Positions 38,370 through 47,406 of a stretch of DNA of 64,000 nt are shown here, in pieces (position 1 is the first letter of the stretch; every line of letters begins with the position of its first letter). The notes under the pieces are model-generated. The model saw only the letters and a list, made by a program, of their open reading frames with translations. It was not told the origin of the DNA and ran no database searches. The position numbers and the translations under genes are program-made. The DNA is from Streptomyces sp. CBMA152 (GTDB taxonomy: Bacteria > Actinomycetota > Actinomycetes > Streptomycetales > Streptomycetaceae). Location of the stretch: NCBI RefSeq assembly GCF_014596475.1, contig NZ_MECJ01000011.1, positions 310,001 through 374,000 on the forward strand, given 5' to 3'.

Positions 38370-39665
38370 ATGACCACGAACGTGACCGTGACCAGCGACG
38401 ACACCGCCGGAATGAGCCCCCTGGTCGCCCGGCTGGCCCAGGTCGGCCAGCGGCTGCGGCAGGCGGACCGCGCGCGTCCGTGGGTGCTGGACACGGCCGT
38501 CGTGGTGGTGATCTTCCTGATGTTCTGTCTGCCGGATCTGAGGGACGGTGACCACGACCGTCACGACATCGCCCTGAGGTTCACCCGCCCGCCCGTCGCC
38601 GGGATGCTCGCGCTCCAGGTGGGACTGGTGCTGCCGCTGCTGTGGCGGCGCCGCAAGCCCTCCGTGGCGTTCGCCGTCATCGCGGCCGTCTTCCTCCTCC
38701 AGTGGTCCCTCGGGGTGGCGCTGCGCGCCGATGTCGCCCTGCTCGTGGCGCTGTACAGCCTGACCCTCCACGGGGAACTGCGGCGGCTGCCCTGGGCCTG
38801 CGCCGCCATGGCGGGTGGCCTCGCGCTGGTCGCCGTGGGCGTCTCCTCGGTGGTGTCCGTCTGGGACGCGCTGTTCTTCCTCTTCAGCACCGCGATCGCG
38901 GCCGTCGCCGTAGGACTCGCGGTACGGATCCGACGGGCCCAGCTCGCCGGTCTGCGCGAGCGCGCGGCACGCCTTGAGATCGAACGCGACCAGCGCAGCA
39001 GGCTGGCCACGGCCACCGAACGCACCCGGGTGGCCCGCGAGATGCACGACATCGTCGGCCACAACCTCGCCGTCATGGTCACCCTCGCCGACGCGGGTAC
39101 GTACGCCTCGGACATCGCCCCCGACCGCAGCAAGGAAGCACTCCAGCTCATCGGCGAAACCGGCCGCCAGGCGCTGGGCGAGCTGCGCCGTATGCTCGGC
39201 GTCCTGCGCGAGGAGGCCGACGCGCCCGCGTTCCGCCCCCAGCCGGGCATCGGCGACATCGACGCCCTGTGCAACCGTATCCGCGCGGCCGGACCGGACA
39301 TCGCGTACCGCACCGGCGGCGATGTGGAAGTCCTCGACAGCGGCGTGCAGTTGACGGTCTACCGGATCGTCCAGGAGGCACTGACCAACAGCCTCAAGCA
39401 CGCCGGCGCCGACACCCGGGTCCGCCTCGCGGTGACCAAGGAGGGCACGCGGCTGCGCATCCGGGTCCAGGACACCGGGCCGCCCGGCGGGTCGGCGCGG
39501 GCCGGTTCACCGCACGAGGAAGGGCACGGTCTGGTGGGCATGCGCGAACGGGCGGCGCTCTACGGCGGCAGCGTCGTGGCGGGACCCGGTCCCGGCGCGG
39601 GCTGGACCGTACAGGCGACCCTGGATCTCGCACCGCTCCCCGCAGCAGAAGGCGGTACTCCATGA
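38370..39665 (+). CDS. Sensor histidine kinase (NarL/DesK class, HisKA_3)
   Basis: 431 residues from ATG 38370; upstream GTG codons at 38340 and 38355 are alternatives, none with a strong Shine-Dalgarno. Four to five helices (about 45-180), then the HisKA_3 phosphoacceptor in VAREMHDIVGHNLAVMVTLA. The ATPase domain has QEALTNSLKHAGA (N-box) and GHGLVGMRERAALYGG (G-box). The stimulus is unknown. Its end overlaps the response regulator by 4 bp. Confidence 0.93.
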   Translation: MTTNVTVTSDDTAGMSPLVARLAQVGQRLRQADRARPWVLDTAVVVVIFLMFCLPDLRDGDHDRHDIALRFTRPPVAGMLALQVGLVLPLLWRRRKPSVAFAVIAAVFLLQWSLGVALRADVALLVALYSLTLHGELRRLPWACAAMAGGLALVAVGVSSVVSVWDALFFLFSTAIAAVAVGLAVRIRRAQLAGLRERAARLEIERDQRSRLATATERTRVAREMHDIVGHNLAVMVTLADAGTYASDIAPDRSKEALQLIGETGRQALGELRRMLGVLREEADAPAFRPQPGIGDIDALCNRIRAAGPDIAYRTGGDVEVLDSGVQLTVYRIVQEALTNSLKHAGADTRVRLAVTKEGTRLRIRVQDTGPPGGSARAGSPHEEGHGLVGMRERAALYGGSVVAGPGPGAGWTVQATLDLAPLPAAEGGTP

Positions 39666-40339
39666 CCACCGTGCTCCTCGTGGACGATCAGCCGCTGCAA
39701 CGCTTCGGTTTCCGCATGCTCCTGGAGAGCGTCCCGGACACCGACGTGGTCGGCGAGGCCGCGCACGGCGCCGAGGCCGTGCGCAAGGCTGCGGAGCTGC
39801 GCCCCGACGTGGTCCTCATGGACGTACGGATGCCGGGCATGGACGGCATCGAGGCCACCCGCCGCATCATCGCCTCGGGCGGGCGCTCCCATGTCCTGGT
39901 CCTCACGACGTTCGACCTGGACGAGTACGCGCATGCCGCGCTGCGCGCCGGGGCCAGCGGTTTCCTGCTCAAGGACGCGCGGCCGGAGGAACTGCTGTCC
40001 GGCATCCGTGCCGTGGCCGTCGGCGACGCGGTCATCGCCCCCGCCCTCACCCGGCGCCTCCTCGACACCTACGCCCACCACCTGCCGCGTCACACACCGA
40101 ACCCCGAGCCCCACAGCGACCCGCGCCTTCGCTCCCTCACCGACCGCGAGCGCGAGATCCTGGTGGCCATCGGGCAGGGCTGGAGCAACGGCGAGATCGC
40201 CGCGCGGCTCGTCCTGTCGGAGTCCACCGTCAAGACGCATGTGGGCCGCGTCCTGGCGAAGATCGGCGCGCGCGATCGCGTACAGGCCGTGATCTTCGCG
40301 TACGACCTGGGGCTCGCGCGTCCGAACCCGATGGACTGA
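39662..40339 (+). CDS. Response regulator, NarL/LuxR family
   Basis: 225 residues from ATG 39662. Receiver domain: LVDDQPLQRFG acidic pocket, phosphoacceptor in VVLMDVRMPGMDG, LTTFDLDEYAHAALRAGASGFLLKD. Then a LuxR HTH: LTDREREILVAIGQGWSNGEIAARLVLSESTVKTHVGRVLAKIGARDR. Partner of the overlapping kinase. It likely controls the ABC exporter just upstream, by position only. Confidence 0.95.
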   Translation: MTTVLLVDDQPLQRFGFRMLLESVPDTDVVGEAAHGAEAVRKAAELRPDVVLMDVRMPGMDGIEATRRIIASGGRSHVLVLTTFDLDEYAHAALRAGASGFLLKDARPEELLSGIRAVAVGDAVIAPALTRRLLDTYAHHLPRHTPNPEPHSDPRLRSLTDREREILVAIGQGWSNGEIAARLVLSESTVKTHVGRVLAKIGARDRVQAVIFAYDLGLARPNPMD

Positions 40340-40369
40340 TCGGCACCGTGGCCGTATCGGTCCTCGGCG

Positions 40370-40870
40370 TCACACGGTCGCCGTCACCTTGGCGATGAAC
40401 GCCGCGACGTTCGCGACGGTCCGCTGGATCTTCTCCTCCGGCGTCAGCGACTCCTGGAGACGTCCGCCGACGCCCGCGTCCTTCTTTCCCCGTACGTACA
40501 ACGAACAGGCCAGGTCGCTGCATATGTAGGCGCCGACCGAGTTGCCCTGCTGCCCGGCCTTGCCCGCCTTCGGCGCGACCATCAGGCAGACGCCGCCACT
40601 GTGGGTGGTCAGGCACATCGAGCACATGCTGCGGCGCATCTGTGCGGCGGCCGGGCTCGGGCAGCGCAGCGCGAGGGCCTGCGGGCGGCCGTCGGCGGAC
40701 TCGATGACGAGGTACGCGCGATCGGGGGCCTGCGGGTCGCGCCAGCCGAGGTAGTCCAGGTCGTCCCAGGGCCGGTCGGCCAGGTCACGCGGGACGGACA
40801 GACGCTTCGCCTCGCCCTTGGTGCAGTTCACGAACGCGGTACGGATCTCTTGCTCGGTCAGTTGCTTCAT
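40370..40870 (-). CDS. FBP-domain (FusB-type, EF-G-binding) zinc protein
   Basis: 166 residues from ATG 40870. Pattern of the FBP_C family: LTEQEIRTAFVNCTKGEAKRL, then a treble-clef zinc site with CSMCLTTH and ICSDLACSLYVRGK, and a C-terminal helix LTPEEKIQRTVANVAAFIAKV. Relatives of FusB bind elongation factor G and give fusidic-acid tolerance. Divergent from the TetR gene at 40944, with a clear operator between them, so it is the likely regulated target. Confidence 0.87.
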   Translation of the reverse strand: MKQLTEQEIRTAFVNCTKGEAKRLSVPRDLADRPWDDLDYLGWRDPQAPDRAYLVIESADGRPQALALRCPSPAAAQMRRSMCSMCLTTHSGGVCLMVAPKAGKAGQQGNSVGAYICSDLACSLYVRGKKDAGVGGRLQESLTPEEKIQRTVANVAAFIAKVTATV

Positions 40871-40889
40871 AAAGCTCACGCTAGTTTGC

Positions 40890-40906
40890 GCCTAAAAGCT
40901 TTAGGC
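40890..40906. promoter_or_regulatory. TetR operator candidate in the FBP/TetR divergent promoter
   Basis: GCCTAAA-AGC-TTTAGGC, a perfect 7-bp inverted repeat with a 3-bp spacer, flanked by imperfect GTTTG/CAAAC arms. It lies in the 73-bp gap between divergent genes. Confidence 0.75.
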
Positions 40907-40943
40907 AAACGCATAATAGATTCTGGCGAACGAGAGGATGGTT

Positions 40944-41513
40944 ATGGCACGGGTAGGACTGACCACGGAACGACTGACCCGGGCGGGGGCGGAGCTGGCC
41001 GACGAGGTCGGGTTCGACCAGGTGACCGTCTCGGCGCTGGCCAGACGGTTCGACGTCAAGGTCGCGAGCCTGTACTCGCATGTGAAGAACTCCCAGGACC
41101 TCAAGACCAGGATCGCCCTGCTGGCCCTGGAGGAGATGGCCGACCGCGCCTCCGACGCACTGGCCGGCCGGGCCGGCAAGGACGCCCTCACCGCCCTCGC
41201 GAACGTCTACCGCGATTACGCCCGCGAGCACCCGGGCCGCTACGCCGCGTCCCAGCTCAGGCTGACCCCAGAGGCAGCCGCCGCCAGCGCGGGCATGCGG
41301 CACTCACAGATGACACGGGCGATCCTGCGCGGCTACGACCTGACGGAGCCGGACCAGACGCACGCGGTCCGGATGCTGGGCAGCGTCTTCCACGGCTACG
41401 TCAGCCTGGAGCTGGGCGGCGGGTTCAGCCACAGCGCCCCCGACACCCAGCAGACCTGGACGCGGATCCTGGACGCCCTCGACGCCCTGCTGCGCAACTG
41501 GCCCACACCCTGA
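40944..41513 (+). CDS. TetR-family regulator (WHG/TetR_C_33 type)
   Basis: 189 residues from ATG 40944 (GAGAGG upstream). N-terminal HTH: LTRAGAELADEVGFDQVTVSALARRFDVKVASLYSHVKNSQDLKTRIA. The C-terminal domain has YAREHPGRYAASQL and GSVFHGYVSLELGGGF, the WHG motif set. Predicted repressor of itself and the divergent FBP gene through the palindrome at 40890. Confidence 0.92.
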   Translation: MARVGLTTERLTRAGAELADEVGFDQVTVSALARRFDVKVASLYSHVKNSQDLKTRIALLALEEMADRASDALAGRAGKDALTALANVYRDYAREHPGRYAASQLRLTPEAAAASAGMRHSQMTRAILRGYDLTEPDQTHAVRMLGSVFHGYVSLELGGGFSHSAPDTQQTWTRILDALDALLRNWPTP

Positions 41514-41598
41514 CCGCAGGGCCGATCCCACCGTACGAAGGCACACACGAAGCCAGTCCGATCCCCCAGTCCGCACCTCTGATGAACAGGCCGAGACC

Positions 41599-42762
41599 AT
41601 GCCCGCCTTGATCACCACGCCCATCACCGAGGACATCCTGCGCGGCGCCCTCGACCTGGAACGCACCGCCAACGGGCTGCTCCCCCACCGCCTGCCCGCC
41701 CGGGCCCGCGCCCAGTGCACCGACGCACAGCTGGCCATGGCGGAATCCCAACCCTCCGGCGTACGGCTGGTCTTCAGGACCCGGGCGACCACTGTGGAAC
41801 TGGACACCGTACCCACCAAGCGGGTCTACGTGGGTGCCCCGCCCCGCCCGGACGGTGTGTACGACCTGCTCGTCGACGGCGAGTTGGCGGGCCAGGACCA
41901 TGTGACCGGCGGAAACACCCTGACCATCGACATGACCACCGGGAGTGTCGAGAACCGCCCCGGTCCGCCCGGCACCCTGCGCTTCACCGGCCTCCCCGAC
42001 CACGTCAAGGACGTCGAGATCTGGCTGCCGCACAACGAGACCACCGAGCTCGTCGCCCTGCGCACCGACGCCCCCGTCGAGCCCGTACCGGACCGGGGCC
42101 GCAAAGTGTGGCTCCATCACGGCAGTTCGATCAGCCACGGCTCCGACGCGGCCAGCCCCACCACCACCTGGCCCGCGCTCGCCGCCTCCCTCGGCGGCGT
42201 GGAGCCGATCAACCTGGGCTTCGGGGGCAGCGCGCTGCTCGACCCGTTCACCGCCCGCGCGCTGCGGGACACCCCCGCCGACCTGATCAGCGTGAAGATC
42301 GGTCTCAACCTGGTCAACACCGACCTGATGCGGCTGCGCGCCTTCGGCCCCGCTGTCCACGGCTTCCTCGACACCATCCGCGAAGGCCACCCCACCGCAC
42401 CACTGCTGGTCGTCTCGCCCGTCCTGTGCCCCATCCACGAGGACACCCCCGGCCCCAGCACCTTCGACGTCACCACCCTCGGCACCGGACAACTCCGGTT
42501 CGCGGCGACGGGCGATCCGGCGGAGCGCGCGAGCGGAAAGCTGACCCTGAACATCATCCGCGACGAGCTGTCCCGGATCGTGGAGCAGCGGTCGGCGGAC
42601 GACCCGAACCTGCACTACCTCGACGGCCGCGCCCTCTACGGCGAGGCCGACGCCACCGAACTCCCGCTGCCCGACGGCCTCCACCCGGACACCGCCACCC
42701 ACCACCGCATGGGCGAACGCTTCGCCCAACTGGCTTTCGTGAACGGGCCGTTCATCGACTGA
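41599..42762 (+). CDS. SGNH/GDSL-type hydrolase with N-terminal beta-sandwich
   Basis: 387 residues. Residues 1-165 are a beta-rich domain (GVRLVFRTRATTVELDTVP; GVYDLLVDGE). The SGNH catalytic domain follows: block I HHGSSISHGSD (Ser), GFGGSALLD (Gly), GLNLVN (Asn), and block V LPDGLHPDTATHHRMGERF (Asp/His). Similar to esterases that act on acetylated sugars; no signal peptide. It follows the TetR gene but has a separate leader of 85 bp. Convergent with the MarR gene. Confidence 0.88.
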   Translation: MPALITTPITEDILRGALDLERTANGLLPHRLPARARAQCTDAQLAMAESQPSGVRLVFRTRATTVELDTVPTKRVYVGAPPRPDGVYDLLVDGELAGQDHVTGGNTLTIDMTTGSVENRPGPPGTLRFTGLPDHVKDVEIWLPHNETTELVALRTDAPVEPVPDRGRKVWLHHGSSISHGSDAASPTTTWPALAASLGGVEPINLGFGGSALLDPFTARALRDTPADLISVKIGLNLVNTDLMRLRAFGPAVHGFLDTIREGHPTAPLLVVSPVLCPIHEDTPGPSTFDVTTLGTGQLRFAATGDPAERASGKLTLNIIRDELSRIVEQRSADDPNLHYLDGRALYGEADATELPLPDGLHPDTATHHRMGERFAQLAFVNGPFID

Positions 42763-42801
42763 CGCCCCCCTCGACCACCGGGTGAGCCACATCCACCCGC
42801 G

Positions 42802-43278
42802 TCACAACTCGTCGTAGATCGAGGCCAGTTGGCGCAGTACGTCGGTGGCCGCGTCCAGCGCTTGCGTGTCGTGGTCGGCGAGGGCTGTGTGCAGGGACCG
42901 GGCGAGCGCGGTCTGCCGTTCGTCGTGGCGGCGGCGGCCGTCCTCGGTGAGGGCGACCAGGACGGAGCGCTTGTCCTCGGCGGGGCGTTCACGCGTGACA
43001 TAACCGGCCGCGACGAGGCCGTTGACCAGTTGGGTGGTTGCGGCGCCGGTGGTTTCCGTACTGGCGGCGAGGCGGCCGATCGACAGGGGGCCCTCCTCGG
43101 CCAGGACGCGCAGGGCGCGGGCATGGGTGAGGGAGAGCGCGCCCGCCGTACGGGTGGCCCGGCCGCGCAGCCGTGAGTCGGCGGCGCTGAGGCTATAGGC
43201 GGCACGGGCGAGGTGGTCGAGTGCCTGGTCGCGGGCGGGGCCGGACGGTTCGGACGGTTCGGACGGCTGCTTGGGCAT
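42802..43278 (-). CDS. MarR-family transcriptional regulator
   Basis: 158 residues. Winged-helix: LSLTHARALRVLAEEGPLSIGRLAASTETTGAATTQLVNGLVAAGYVTRERPAEDKRSVLVALTEDGRRRHDE. The N-terminus is Pro/Ser-rich (PSEPSEPSG). Divergent from the alpha/beta hydrolase at 43403, with an elaborate inverted repeat between them; typical of a repressor of itself and the hydrolase. Confidence 0.93.
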   Translation of the reverse strand: MPKQPSEPSEPSGPARDQALDHLARAAYSLSAADSRLRGRATRTAGALSLTHARALRVLAEEGPLSIGRLAASTETTGAATTQLVNGLVAAGYVTRERPAEDKRSVLVALTEDGRRRHDERQTALARSLHTALADHDTQALDAATDVLRQLASIYDEL

Positions 43279-43327
43279 GTGCGGGACTCCTGAGTGCCAA
43301 TCGGGGCGAGTTGACAGCCACTCTATT

Positions 43328-43354
43328 CTAAGTACTTATTAGTTAAGTACTTAG
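43328..43354. promoter_or_regulatory. Double palindrome, MarR operator candidate
   Basis: Two 11-bp arms CTAAGTACTTA and TAAGTACTTAG are exact reverse complements around TTAGT. Each arm is itself built on the palindrome TAAGTACTTA. The AT-rich block stands out from the surroundings and lies between the divergent MarR and hydrolase starts. Confidence 0.8.
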
Positions 43355-43402
43355 CAATCACCGCCCCCCGTGCGCACCGCACACCCCGAGAGGACATCCA
43401 CC

Positions 43403-44659
43403 ATGACCATCCGTTCGACGGGCCAGAGCTGGGCCCTGGACATCGCCCTCGCCCAGGGCGGTTTCGACGCCCTGCACCCCGAGGCCAAGGGCACGCTGGA
43501 GCAGCTGGGCCATGACCACACCGACTTCGACAAGGTCTTCGCCCTGGTCAGGAGCGGGGCGATGCTGCCCAAGGCGTGGGCCACCGTCGCCGGGCAGGCC
43601 GAGGAGCGTGCCCGCCACCACGAAAAGGGCGGCTTCGCCCAGACCGCCGCCGATCTCTATGTGCGCGCCGCCGTGATGTGGGGCCGCGCCCAGTACTCGG
43701 TCTTCGACGCCGCCGACCCCCGCAAGGCCGCGTTCCGTACGCACGCCGACCACTGCGTCGAGCGCATCGGGGCGCTGCGCGAGAACCGGGTCCGCCGGGT
43801 GGTCCTCGACTTCGAGGGACAGCAGATCTTCGGCCTGCTGCACCTGCCCGCCGGGCCCGTACAGAACGCTCCGGCGGTCATCCTCGGGCCGGGAATGGAC
43901 ATGATCAAGGAGGACTATCTCCACGCCGCCGAGCGCTACTACACCTCGCGCGGGATGGTCGCCCTCTCCATAGAGGGCCCGGGCCAGGGCGAGACCCGGG
44001 CGAACGGCCTGGTCGTCGACCTCACCAACTACGAGCGCGCGATCAGCCGCTACATCGACCACCTGGCATCACTGCCCGAGGTCGACCCGGCGCGGATCGG
44101 CATGTTCGGCATCAGCATGAGCGGCTACTGGGGCTCGCGCGCCGCCGCCACCGACCGCCGGCTCGCCGCGCTGGCCGCCTTCGAGGCCGTCACCGGTGAC
44201 TTCCGGACCATCTTCGAGCACGCCCAGCCCAGCTTCAAGAACAACTACATGTACATGGCCGGATACACCGACGAGGAGGCGTTCGACCGCGAGTTGGTCG
44301 CCCGTATGCCGCTGGGCGACCTGGTCCGCGACATCACCTGCCCGGTCCTGTACGGCATCGGCGAGTTCGACGAACTCACCCGGCTGGAACAGGCCTTGGC
44401 CAGCTATGAGCGCATCGGGGCACCCAAGGAGATGCGGGTGTACGAGGACGAGTTCCACCCGCTGGGCGGTGTGGCGGCCGAGGTCTTCCGCTTCGGCGCC
44501 GAGTGGATCGAACGCGCCCTGAACGGCGAGTTCACCGAACCCGGCCGCGATGTGCGCCACTACGTCCACCGCGACGGCCGCACCACCGACGGCACCGCCG
44601 ATCCCGCGTGGTGGCTCGGCGCCGTCCCCGCCGAGATCGCCGAGTACCGGCGCGGCTGA
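43403..44659 (+). CDS. Alpha/beta hydrolase (FrsA/DHPON-hydrolase-like)
   Basis: 418 residues from ATG 43403, AGAGGA upstream. A helical N-terminal half (about 1-135) and a catalytic half: oxyanion APAVILGPGMDMIKED, EGPGQGE, nucleophile in IGMFGISMSGYWGSRAA, acid in YGIGEFDELT, His in YEDEFHPLGG. This two-part layout matches 2,6-dihydroxypseudooxynicotine hydrolase and FrsA-type esterases that cleave C-C or ester bonds. Probable MarR target through the 43328 repeat. Confidence 0.88.
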   Translation: MTIRSTGQSWALDIALAQGGFDALHPEAKGTLEQLGHDHTDFDKVFALVRSGAMLPKAWATVAGQAEERARHHEKGGFAQTAADLYVRAAVMWGRAQYSVFDAADPRKAAFRTHADHCVERIGALRENRVRRVVLDFEGQQIFGLLHLPAGPVQNAPAVILGPGMDMIKEDYLHAAERYYTSRGMVALSIEGPGQGETRANGLVVDLTNYERAISRYIDHLASLPEVDPARIGMFGISMSGYWGSRAAATDRRLAALAAFEAVTGDFRTIFEHAQPSFKNNYMYMAGYTDEEAFDRELVARMPLGDLVRDITCPVLYGIGEFDELTRLEQALASYERIGAPKEMRVYEDEFHPLGGVAAEVFRFGAEWIERALNGEFTEPGRDVRHYVHRDGRTTDGTADPAWWLGAVPAEIAEYRRG

Positions 44660-44703
44660 CCACCACCTGGCACTTGACCCGGGTCTTTGCCGCGCGGAGA
44701 CTG

Positions 44704-44735
44704 GTATACGAAGTATGTGTGCCTCGTAGGTATAC
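44704..44735 (+). promoter_or_regulatory. ATAC-N3-GTAT operator candidate (operon 44901-47333)
   Basis: GTATACGAAGTAT at 44704-44716 contains the inverted repeat ATAC-GAA-GTAT. A second, reversed GTATACCTACGAG-type element lies at 44721-44735. The same GTATAC-N3-GTAT core occurs at 48935-48947, before the second operon of this island. Confidence 0.6.
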
Positions 44736-44900
44736 GTCGGAGACGTCGGGTTCCCGCTCGTTCGCTGCCGCGCCTCGCTGAGTGGACGCGGACAGCGGTG
44801 CGGGCGTGGATACGAGCCCCGACCCCGTACGCCGAGCCGGCGCCCCGCGTGGGCGGTGCGTCGGCGCGGCCACCGCACTCCCCCGAAGGGAGGCCGCGAG

Positions 44901-45164
44901 ATGCCCTTCCACACTGACCGAACCATCCGTACACGCTTCTGGCTGGAGATCGTCCTGGGGAGCGTTTTCGGGGCGTTGTTCCTGGTCACGCTCGTCTGGC
45001 GGGACTGGATCGAACTGCTTCTGGGTGCCGATCCCGACGCCGGCAGCGGAGCCGTCGAGTGGCTCGTCGTGGCCGCGACGGCCCTGGTCACCGTCCTCTG
45101 CGCGCTCGGCGCGAGGACCGAATGGCGTAGAACGCACCCGGTCACCGCACACGCCGTGCGGTAG
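44901..45164 (+). CDS. Small two-helix membrane protein
   Basis: 87 residues from ATG 44901, with GGGAGG upstream. Two hydrophobic helices: FWLEIVLGSVFGALFLVTLVW and VEWLVVAATALVTVLCALGA, joined by WIELLLGADPDAGSG. No family recognised. First gene of a three-gene operon with the unknown protein and the beta-propeller protein. Confidence 0.7.
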   Translation: MPFHTDRTIRTRFWLEIVLGSVFGALFLVTLVWRDWIELLLGADPDAGSGAVEWLVVAATALVTVLCALGARTEWRRTHPVTAHAVR

Positions 45165-45197
45165 CGACGCCGGGCTCGATGCGAGAGGAGGATTGCC

Positions 45198-45941
45198 ATG
45201 CCCGAGGATGTCACCGCACTCATCCGAAAGGCCCCGCTGAGTTTTCTCGGTACGGTCATCCGGCTCGGCAGCGCGCGCATGACGGCCGTGCCGGTCGACG
45301 ACCGTACGGCCGTGGTCCAGGTCGACCAGGTGCTGCACGCACCCGACGCCTTCAAACGGCTCGCGGGTACCGAGGTCACCGTCCAGTTGTCCAGCGAGGT
45401 GGACCCGCCGGCGCTCGGCGAGTCGGCCGCGTTCTTCACCCAGGGAATGGTCTACGGCGAGAGCCTGGCCGTGACCGAGGTGGGACGGCTGCCCGCCGAC
45501 GCCGTCCAGGAACACGTCGCCCTGGCCGCCACCACCGCCAACGCGATGCCGTTCTCCGCGCTCCAGCGCGACATCCGCGACGCCGACATGGCCGCCCACG
45601 CCGATGACGCGGACGCCGTGGTGGTCGGCGTCGTGGTGAGCCTGGAGCAGGCGGACGGCTTCCAGGCCTCCGAGCACTCCCCCGACTGGTGGCGTGCGCA
45701 ACTGGACGTGGAACACGTGGAGCGGGGAGAGGTCCCCTCCGGGAAGATCGCCGTGCTCTACCCCAACAGCCTGGACTTCCGCTGGTACAAGGTGCCGAAG
45801 CCCAAGGCCTCACAGGAGGGGATGTGGATCCTGCACGCCACGACCGGCGACCTCAGCCAACAGGCGCCGTTCCAGCTCCTCCATCCCGATGACTACCAGC
45901 CGGTGCAGAAGCTCGACGCACTGCAGGCGGCAAGGAGGTGA
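45198..45941 (+). CDS. Conserved protein of unknown function
   Basis: 247 residues from ATG 45198, strong GAGAGGAGG upstream. No signal peptide or membrane helix. It is beta-rich: FLGTVIRLGSARMTAVPVDDRTAVVQVDQVLHAP suggests an OB-like strand set, with GTEVTVQLS. A second similar block follows (VVVGVVVSLEQADGF ... AQLDVEHVERGEVPSGKIAVLYPNS), so it may be two repeated barrels. It ends 6 bp before the propeller gene, whose Shine-Dalgarno overlaps its stop. I cannot assign a function. Confidence 0.75.
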   Translation: MPEDVTALIRKAPLSFLGTVIRLGSARMTAVPVDDRTAVVQVDQVLHAPDAFKRLAGTEVTVQLSSEVDPPALGESAAFFTQGMVYGESLAVTEVGRLPADAVQEHVALAATTANAMPFSALQRDIRDADMAAHADDADAVVVGVVVSLEQADGFQASEHSPDWWRAQLDVEHVERGEVPSGKIAVLYPNSLDFRWYKVPKPKASQEGMWILHATTGDLSQQAPFQLLHPDDYQPVQKLDALQAARR

Positions 45942-45947
45942 GCCCGT

Positions 45948-47333
45948 ATGTCCACCCTCAAGGTCGTCAACATCACCCCTGTCGCCCTGAGCGGCGAAAC
46001 GACCCAGGACGCTGAGCCCAACCTCGCGGTCAACCCCGAGAAACCCACCGAGATCGTCGCGACCGCGTTCACCCCCGACCCGATGGGAGGCCCGTTCGCC
46101 CCGGTCTACGTGTCGACCGACGGCGGGGACACCTGGGTGCTCAGAAGCATCGTTCCCGGCGACGCCAACGGCATAGGCACCGGGGACATCTCGGTCAGCT
46201 TCGCGTCCGAGGGAGGCGCCCTGTACGCGGGCATCCTCAACGGCAAGGCCGCCGAGCACAACATCTTGAGAATGCAGATCCTGCGCGCACCGAGCATCGC
46301 CTCGACCGCGCCCATGGACATCCTCGTCTCCCGGGACGCGGAGGACCAGCCCTGGGTCGTGGCCGGCAGCGTAGGGGTCAACGGCGCCAGCCACGACCGC
46401 GTCTACGTCGGCAACAACAACACCGGGCCCAGCGAGAAGACCGCGACCGTCGACGTCTCGGGCGATGCCCGGACGGCGCCGGCACCAGCCGGGTTCGCAC
46501 CCGTTCCGATCGAACGGCGTGGCACCGCGGGCCAGGACGGGCCACCGATCCGGATCGCCCTTCACTCGGGCGGGACGGTGTACGCGGCGTTCGAGAGCTG
46601 GCAGAACACCCAGGGGCCCAACGTCACCTTCGACGTCGTCGTCACCCGCGACGACAACGGCGGTGTGGGCGCCAAACCCTTCCAGGACCTCACGGACGCG
46701 GCCGACAACATCGTCGGCCAGCGGGTGGCGACCAAACGGTTCGTGAAGTTCAACGCCTCCATGGGCCAGGACCGCCTCGGCGGCGACCTGTCCATCGCGG
46801 TGGACCCCACGGACGCGGGCAGCGTCTACATCGCCTGGTGCGACCGCGTGGGCGGGCTCACCGGGCGCGATTACACCCTGCACGTCCGGCACTCCACCGA
46901 CCACGGACAGACGTGGTCCGACGATGTACGCACCATCACCAACGCCAAGAACCCGGCGCTTGCGGTGAACTCCGAGTCCCTGGTCGGACTGAGCTACCAG
47001 CAGTTCACACAGGCGCAGTGGGTGACGGCGCTGGAGACGACCGCCGACAGCTGGCAGACACCGGCGCAGCGGCAGGTGCTGCACCAAGCACCGGCCAACG
47101 TACCCCTCACCCAGGGCCTGCCGTTCCTCGGCGACTACATGCGGTTGCTGTCGATCGGGAAGGACTTCTACGGAGTGTTCTCGGGGAACAACACCCCTGA
47201 CAACGCCAACTTCCCGGCCGGTGTGACGTATCAGCGCCACGCCGACTTCGTGCACCACCAGTTGCTCGACCTCGACAACGTGACCCGCGTGCCGCCGTCG
47301 ATCGACCCGTTCTTCTTCCACCGGGCAGCGTAG
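45948..47333 (+). CDS. Sialidase-like beta-propeller protein without signal peptide
   Basis: 461 residues from ATG 45948, preceded by AAGGAGGTGA, one of the strongest ribosome binding sites in the window. Asp-box blades: VYVSTDGGDTWVL, VRHSTDHGQTWSDD. It opens SGETTQDAEPNLAVNPEKPTEIVATAF, seen in exo-alpha-sialidase-like proteins that align on their first blade. The N-terminus has no hydrophobic segment, so any export must be non-classical. Last gene of its operon, ended by an exceptional hairpin. Confidence 0.83.
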   Translation: MSTLKVVNITPVALSGETTQDAEPNLAVNPEKPTEIVATAFTPDPMGGPFAPVYVSTDGGDTWVLRSIVPGDANGIGTGDISVSFASEGGALYAGILNGKAAEHNILRMQILRAPSIASTAPMDILVSRDAEDQPWVVAGSVGVNGASHDRVYVGNNNTGPSEKTATVDVSGDARTAPAPAGFAPVPIERRGTAGQDGPPIRIALHSGGTVYAAFESWQNTQGPNVTFDVVVTRDDNGGVGAKPFQDLTDAADNIVGQRVATKRFVKFNASMGQDRLGGDLSIAVDPTDAGSVYIAWCDRVGGLTGRDYTLHVRHSTDHGQTWSDDVRTITNAKNPALAVNSESLVGLSYQQFTQAQWVTALETTADSWQTPAQRQVLHQAPANVPLTQGLPFLGDYMRLLSIGKDFYGVFSGNNTPDNANFPAGVTYQRHADFVHHQLLDLDNVTRVPPSIDPFFFHRAA

Positions 47334-47384
47334 AGCCCGTAGTTGAGGCGCCCACTCGGCGAGTGGGCGCCTCAACTACGGGCT
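47334..47384. terminator. Long perfect bidirectional terminator
   Basis: A 51-nt inverted repeat with 25-bp perfectly complementary arms (AGCCCGTAGTTGAGG... and its complement) around a single G. It begins immediately after the propeller stop and ends 22 bp before the end of the convergent M14 gene. Confidence 0.9.
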
Positions 47385-47406
47385 ATCGGCACTATGGGCT
47401 AGCGGG

